This document shows positions 60,373-64,000 of a stretch of 64,000 bases of DNA, piece by piece. The notes under the pieces are model-generated. The model saw nothing but the letters and a program-made list of their open reading frames with translations. It did no database searches and was not told the origin of the DNA. The position numbers and the translations under genes are program-made. Location: positions 1 to 64,000 of the forward strand of contig JBKPDY010000014.1 in the NCBI GenBank assembly GCA_046728155.1, given 5' to 3'. Source of the stretch: CAWDLX01 sp046728155 (GTDB lineage: Bacteria > Actinomycetota > Actinomycetes > Mycobacteriales > Micromonosporaceae). Each line of letters begins with the position of its first letter. Position 1 is the first letter of the stretch.

Positions 60373-60424
60373 CGGACAATGGTAATGTGGTCCGGAATCG
60401 GTAATGTCAGTCCGGAATCTACAT
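60373..60424 (+). repeat. Direct repeat R1 (iterated GGTAATGT / TCCGGAAT)
   Basis: CGGACA..GGTAATGTGGTCCGGAAT then GGTAATGTCAGTCCGGAAT and CTACA. The unit of about 19-20 bp is repeated in tandem. A second copy in the same orientation is R2 at 61149-61198. They flank about 720 bp containing the HicA-like ORF. Confidence 0.65.
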
Positions 60425-60455
60425 AGCAGTAGTAGTATGACAACTGGCTCCGAGA

Positions 60456-60545
60456 ATTGTTTACCACTTCGCGGCGGTCGTCACGCTGTCGTCCGGGCTT
60501 GTTTACCACTGATTGGTCGCACGTCGTCCGAACGTACTTGGCCAC
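60456..60545. repeat. Repeat shared with 52628-52715
   Basis: Contains ATTGTTTACC, CACGCTG, CGTCCGGGCTTGTT and CTTGGCCAC, in the same order and spacing as the copy near 52.63 kb, with several differences. Within it TTTACCACT occurs twice, again an iterated end-like pattern. Likely remnant of a mobile element. Confidence 0.5.
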
Positions 60546-60747
60546 CTGTCTTCTTCGCGCGGCCGTGGTCGAGGTCAGGGGCCGCTGCCGTGACTCGCGC
60601 GCCGGTGCGGAGCCGGAGCCTCGGCGGCAACGTGCCCGCTGGCGAGCCCCACGCGTGCGCTTCGCGATCGGCTTGCCGAACTCCGACAGTTCCGGCAGAT
60701 CCGGGCCCACTTGGCCACTTCGCCGGGGTTGCCCACCCGCGCGTTGG

Positions 60748-60978
60748 TCAAAGGTCGAGGCGGAGGCCGGCTTGACGCTCGATCGTGCGCAGGGTGGTCC
60801 TCATCGCGTTGGAGCCTGGGTCGGATGCAACGATGGCGACGCCGCCTGGGCCCCGGATCTTCAGGTGCCCTTGGCCCGTGCGCTCAACGGTTCCACCTGC
60901 AGCCACGACCGCGCGCTCGATCGCCCGGGCCTCTTTCGAGCGTCCCCGGCCGACCGCGCCGCGCCTGTTCATGGCCAT
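60748..60978 (-). CDS. HicA-like small protein, solitary
   Basis: 76 residues from ATG 60978: MAMNRRGAVGRGRSKEARAI, then VVAAGGTVERTGQGHLKIRG, PGGVAIVASDPGSNAMRTTL, RTIERQAGLRLDL. The G-H-x-K-(I/F)-x-G-P block and C-terminal TL..I.. helix resemble HicA toxins, which are ribosome-independent mRNA interferases with a dsRNA-binding fold and a catalytic His. No HicB antitoxin ORF was found on either side. It sits between direct repeats R1 and R2. Confidence 0.6.
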   Translation of the reverse strand: MAMNRRGAVGRGRSKEARAIERAVVAAGGTVERTGQGHLKIRGPGGVAIVASDPGSNAMRTTLRTIERQAGLRLDL

Positions 60979-61148
60979 GGGCTCATCCTAGGGGGTGGCC
61001 CGCGGGGCCCTGGAAGCCACGCCAGGCGCCAAACCGCGATGCCAGAGGCACCGTCCCCCGGCAGCGTCGCCCAGGATGTCTGTCGTGGTTGGACGGTCCG
61101 ACATTAGATGGGCGTCCCCAGTCGTCCGGACATACATTACCAATTGGC

Positions 61149-61198
61149 CGGACAGCGGTAATGTAGGTCCGGAATTGGTAATCCTTTCCGGAAACTAC
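61149..61198 (+). repeat. Direct repeat R2, second copy of R1
   Basis: CGGACA..GGTAATGTAGGTCCGGAAT then GGTAAT and TCCGGAA..CTACA, matching R1 with about 80 per cent identity. Just upstream an inverted ACATTACC (paired with the GGTAATGT of R2) forms an 8-bp stem around a 15-nt loop. It stops about 10 bp before the dnaB stop. Confidence 0.6.
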
Positions 61199-61208
61199 AG
61201 CGACCGGA

Positions 61209-64000
61209 TCACGTGACCGCCATGTCCACGAAGCGGGAGAAGTGCAGTTGGGCCGCGACCGTGACGGTGCTTGTCGGGCCGTTGCGGTGCTTGGCCACGA
61301 TGAAGTCGGCCTCGCCCGCCCGAGGTGACTCCCGGTCGTAGTAGTCGTCACGATGCAGCAGGATCACGACGTCGGCGTCCTGCTCAATCGAGTTGTGAGC
61401 GGCCACACCATCAGCGATGAAGTTGTGCAGGCCCAGTACGGTCGCGTCGTACACCTCGCGCGGTCCGAGATCGTCGATGGCGGCTACCTCGTCCCATAAC
61501 ACGTCGTTGGTGGCGTGAAGGTCGAGTTCGACAGAGTCCAGCACGGCCGCGACCCGGGCCAGTCGGTGACGACCGGACACATGGTGCCCCGGCCGTGCGC
61601 TGATAACCGCGACGCCGCCCGGCTGATGGCGCGTCGGCGGGGGGGCGGTCAATGCGGCCCGCACGCGAGTCCAGATCTCCCTCGGCACAGTGTCCACAAG
61701 GGAGCCGGATCCGACGTCGGTGAGCGCGGCCTCGGGCCGCCGGTGCGCGGAAGTCTGCCCGCCGTCCGCGCCGACCCGGCGCATGAAGCGAACCTGGTCG
61801 TCGCGGCCCATGATGTCCAATGTGTACTGGCCACCGTGCTCGGGATCCGGAAGGCAGCGCGTCCGGAACGTGATCCCGAGCCGGAGCAGCAGAGAGGCGA
61901 CGCCGTCGGCCACGCGTCGGCTGCTCGGACCAAAGGAGATCCGGCCTCCGGGTTCTGCGCTGGCCATCGCCACGGAGCCATGGGCGGCCCACGCGTGCTT
62001 CAGGTAGAGGGCAACCTGACCGGTCGGCAGGGAGAATATCGGATCTGGAACTTCATCGGCGAAGGAGCCGTCGCCGAGAGCGCGGGCGAGGAGAACTATC
62101 TCGTCGTCGGGCAACGGTCGCGGCTTGACGGGGGCGGGAATGTGCCCGGGAACGGCGATCGGTGATCCTACGGCCAACTGCTCCAGCGGGGTCCAGCCGT
62201 CGATGGTGAGGAACTTGTGTCTGGCGGTCGCGTCGATCTGGCGGCCCGATGCGAGCCGCATCCGGTACACCGGCTTGACGCCACTGGAAAAGGCCCGTGT
62301 CATGGTACGCGGCACGTACCTGAGCCGCTCGTCGAGCGCCCACAGTGGAATGTCGGTGACTCCGTTGGCTACCAGTTCGGCCAAGGTCACCTCCTGATTC
62401 GTGTCGGCCCGCACCAGTCGGGTCCCGCCGGCGAGACATCCGGACTCGCGCAGGTCGGCCAGCTGGGGGCGTTTGTCGGTTCGCTGCTCGGGTCCACGGT
62501 TGAGTTGGCTGACCGCGATGACCGGACACTCGATCTCCTTGGCCAGGAGCTTGAGCCCGCGGGACAGGTCGGCCACCTCCTGCTGGCGACTCTCGACCCG
62601 CTTCGGCGACGTCATCAGCTGCAGATAGTCCACGATGACCAGCCGCAGGTCGTGGCGTTGGCGGAGCCGGCGGGACTTGGCACGGATCTCCATGAGGGTC
62701 ATGTTCGGGGTGTCGTCGACGAAGACAGGCGCCTCGCTGATCTCGCCCATACGCCGGGCCAACCGCGTCCAGTCGTCGTCGGAGAGTAGTCCGGAGCGGA
62801 GCACATGCAGTGGCACCCTCGCTTCGGCCGCGAGCAGCCGGGTGACGATCTCGATCTTGCTCATCTCCAGCGAGAAGATGGCGCTGGACATGTTGTGGCG
62901 GACCGACGCCGAGCGGGCGAAGTCCATCGCAACGGTCGAGTTGTGGGTAGGCACCATGCCCGCGCCGGCCAGAAACAGGTGATCCGTACTGTCGACGCTC
63001 ACGCAACGTACCGGCACACTCGGCACCCGTCGTACGTCCACAATGGAGCGGGACTGGGGTCGGAGCGGGGTGCTGAAAGTCAGGACGCGCCCCCGGCGTG
63101 CGGAGCCGCCGCCGGTGAGGGAGCACCGATAGCCGAGGCTCGCGACCAGCTCACGAATGTCGGCAGCGAAACCCTCACCGGTCACCCGGATCTGCGTGCT
63201 ACGACCCGGTGCGACCGTCCCGGCGGAGTCGAGCAGACCGGCCAGCAACTGGCGGCGCTGGTCGATGGAGGCGCGCAGGTACGCAACGGGAACCCGCGCG
63301 GTGGCATCGCCTTCGGCGTCGCGTCCGGCGACACGACCGCCGAGGACGTACGGCGGCAGCGGTAGGTCGGAGCGGTCCGGCAGGTCGAGCGGCCGGGTGT
63401 TCGCCACGGCATGCATCGGGCGACCGTCGATCGGATGCCGCAGGGTGGCCGCGATATGACGGGTGGTCACCGTGGGCGAGGCCCCGAGCACCGTGGTTGC
63501 CGTCCGGGAGTGGAATCCGGGTGCGGCGACGGCTCCCACGCGTGAGGTCGTCACCCATCCGTGGTCCGCGTCGGCGACGACGACGGAGCCATCGGTGAAC
63601 TCGACCTCGTAACAGTCCCGACCGAGCATGATCTCACTCGTCGCGACCACCCGGGTGGGTCGGCCGTCGGCGCCGAAGAGCAGGTCACCGGCGACGACAT
63701 CCGCCATCGTGGTCCAGCCGTCGGGCGTCGGAAGCTCAGTCTGCAACGCCAGCGCCTTGCCGAGCCCGGGTCGCCCGGCGACGATGATGAGCTGGCCCGG
63801 GTGGAGGCCGTTGAGGAGCCGATCCAGGTCACCGAACCCGGTCGGTACGCCGGCCATCACCCCGTCGCGGGAGCCGACGGACTCGATCTCGTCAAGCGTC
63901 GGTTGGAGCAGATCGGCGAGGACCGCGAAGTCCTCGCTCACGCGGCGTTCGAGCACGTCGTACACGGCCTGCTGGGCCAGGTCGACCACGTCGTCGACAT
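61209..64000 (-). CDS. dnaB: Replicative DNA helicase DnaB with two inteins (5' end outside window)
   Basis: At least 929 codons; the start lies beyond 64000. DnaB unwinds DNA at the replication fork. Extein parts: VPTGFGDLDRLLNGLHPGQL, GRPGLGK plus STVAMDFARS (Walker A split by intein 1), FSLEMSKIEIVTRLL, RLVIVDYLQLM, QLADLRESG plus SIEQDADVVILLHRDDYY (split by intein 2) and a normal C-terminus. After removal of 272- and 349-residue inteins the remaining sequence is a contiguous, intact RecA-type motor domain. Both inteins must splice for activity. Confidence 0.95.
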   Translation of the reverse strand, partial: VDDVVDLAQQAVYDVLERRVSEDFAVLADLLQPTLDEIESVGSRDGVMAGVPTGFGDLDRLLNGLHPGQLIIVAGRPGLGKALALQTELPTPDGWTTMADVVAGDLLFGADGRPTRVVATSEIMLGRDCYEVEFTDGSVVVADADHGWVTTSRVGAVAAPGFHSRTATTVLGASPTVTTRHIAATLRHPIDGRPMHAVANTRPLDLPDRSDLPLPPYVLGGRVAGRDAEGDATARVPVAYLRASIDQRRQLLAGLLDSAGTVAPGRSTQIRVTGEGFAADIRELVASLGYRCSLTGGGSARRGRVLTFSTPLRPQSRSIVDVRRVPSVPVRCVSVDSTDHLFLAGAGMVPTHNSTVAMDFARSASVRHNMSSAIFSLEMSKIEIVTRLLAAEARVPLHVLRSGLLSDDDWTRLARRMGEISEAPVFVDDTPNMTLMEIRAKSRRLRQRHDLRLVIVDYLQLMTSPKRVESRQQEVADLSRGLKLLAKEIECPVIAVSQLNRGPEQRTDKRPQLADLRESGCLAGGTRLVRADTNQEVTLAELVANGVTDIPLWALDERLRYVPRTMTRAFSSGVKPVYRMRLASGRQIDATARHKFLTIDGWTPLEQLAVGSPIAVPGHIPAPVKPRPLPDDEIVLLARALGDGSFADEVPDPIFSLPTGQVALYLKHAWAAHGSVAMASAEPGGRISFGPSSRRVADGVASLLLRLGITFRTRCLPDPEHGGQYTLDIMGRDDQVRFMRRVGADGGQTSAHRRPEAALTDVGSGSLVDTVPREIWTRVRAALTAPPPTRHQPGGVAVISARPGHHVSGRHRLARVAAVLDSVELDLHATNDVLWDEVAAIDDLGPREVYDATVLGLHNFIADGVAAHNSIEQDADVVILLHRDDYYDRESPRAGEADFIVAKHRNGPTSTVTVAAQLHFSRFVDMAVT
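61392..62438 (-). other. DnaB intein 2 (class 1, 349 residues)
   Basis: Starts with Cys (CLAGGTRLV) after DLRESG and ends VAAHN before SIEQDAD. Block B is ATARHKFLT (TxxH), block F is REVYDATVLGLHNFIADG, and terminal HN is followed by Ser +1. These fit a class 1 intein at the known DnaB site after DLRESG. LARALGDGSF may be a decayed LAGLIDADG motif, so a homing endonuclease is doubtful. Confidence 0.92.
62940..63755 (-). other. DnaB intein 1 (class 3-like, WCT, 272 residues)
   Basis: Begins with Ala (ALALQTELPTPDGW) right after GLGK and ends VPTHN before Ser +1. There is no N-terminal Cys or Ser. Instead DADHGWVTT holds the block B Trp, VRCVSVDSTDHLF the block F Cys, and VPTHN the block G Thr: the W-C-T set of class 3 inteins. 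LLAGLLDSAGT resembles one LAGLIDADG motif. The insertion lies directly after the P-loop lysine. Confidence 0.88.

Larger units (their letters stand above)
60145..60747. other. Gene-free stretch with mobile-element-like repeats
   Basis: About 600 bp without a supported gene. It holds the iterated repeat at 60373-60424 and the region 60456-60545 that resembles 52628-52715. The iterated TCCGGA/GGTAAT motifs are like the multiple-repeat ends of IS21-type elements; the rest shows nothing I can name. Confidence 0.5.

Overview
The window is high-GC DNA with GTG/TTG starts, dense gene packing and many ATGA/GTGA stop-start overlaps. The gene content (serS-HAD pair, prephenate dehydratase, a DUF5926 protein, three LytR-CpsA-Psr ligases, DUF4192, YbjN/TY-Chap, DnaB with inteins) points to an actinomycete, most likely Micromonosporaceae. 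The family assignment is inference from gene content and style. No rRNA, tRNA, CRISPR array or intact transposase was seen.

Layout. 0-12.9 kb holds housekeeping genes: a HAD phosphatase and serS, a four-TM protein, a phytoene-dehydrogenase-like oxidoreductase, OsmC, a small zincin, pheA, an ACT protein, small actinobacterial proteins, then a tight operon rhodanese > GDPD > histidine kinase > RsbW-like ATPase. 13-18 kb carries three LCP ligases and a UXS-like epimerase (cell-wall glycopolymer attachment). 19-22.4 kb has two coupled large GTPases. 22.6-30.7 kb has a lipoprotein, a dimethylargininase with divergent Lrp regulator, a beta-propeller lipoprotein, a YbjN protein and a GGDEF-EAL protein. 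31-48 kb is a scattered molybdenum-cofactor region: moaC-mog-moeA-moaE, moaD, moaA, fdhD, mobA and an FdhF/YdeP-type molybdoenzyme. Among these lie an EndoQ-like PHP nuclease fused to a UvrD helicase and a broken membrane-protein gene. 48-58.6 kb has a GT87 protein, an MFS exporter, two phosphoribosyltransferases, a lipoprotein, a heterodimeric ABC exporter with complementary degenerate ATP sites, and a methyltransferase. 58.7-61.2 kb is a scar: two truncated genes meet at about 59.51 kb, and direct repeats flank a solitary HicA-like ORF. The window ends inside dnaB, interrupted by two inteins; the first has the hallmarks of a class 3 (WCT) intein.

Most notable: a family of short repeats (about 2.5, 3.5, 17.9, 27.9, 42.0 and 54.7 kb) that sit directly in front of start codons. 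Each is a micro-ORF (core peptide MTEPTASEHR...ERGGEA) whose TGA stop overlaps the downstream ATG as ATGA, with a GGAGG-like ribosome-binding site always 9 nt before that ATG. At 54.7 kb one copy sits between two ABC genes with ATGA at both ends. Every copy next to a gene has a length divisible by three (30 to 171 nt) despite large internal differences. This architecture is that of the mycobacterial interspersed repetitive units (MIRUs), so I read it as a MIRU-like portable translational-coupling element in this lineage.
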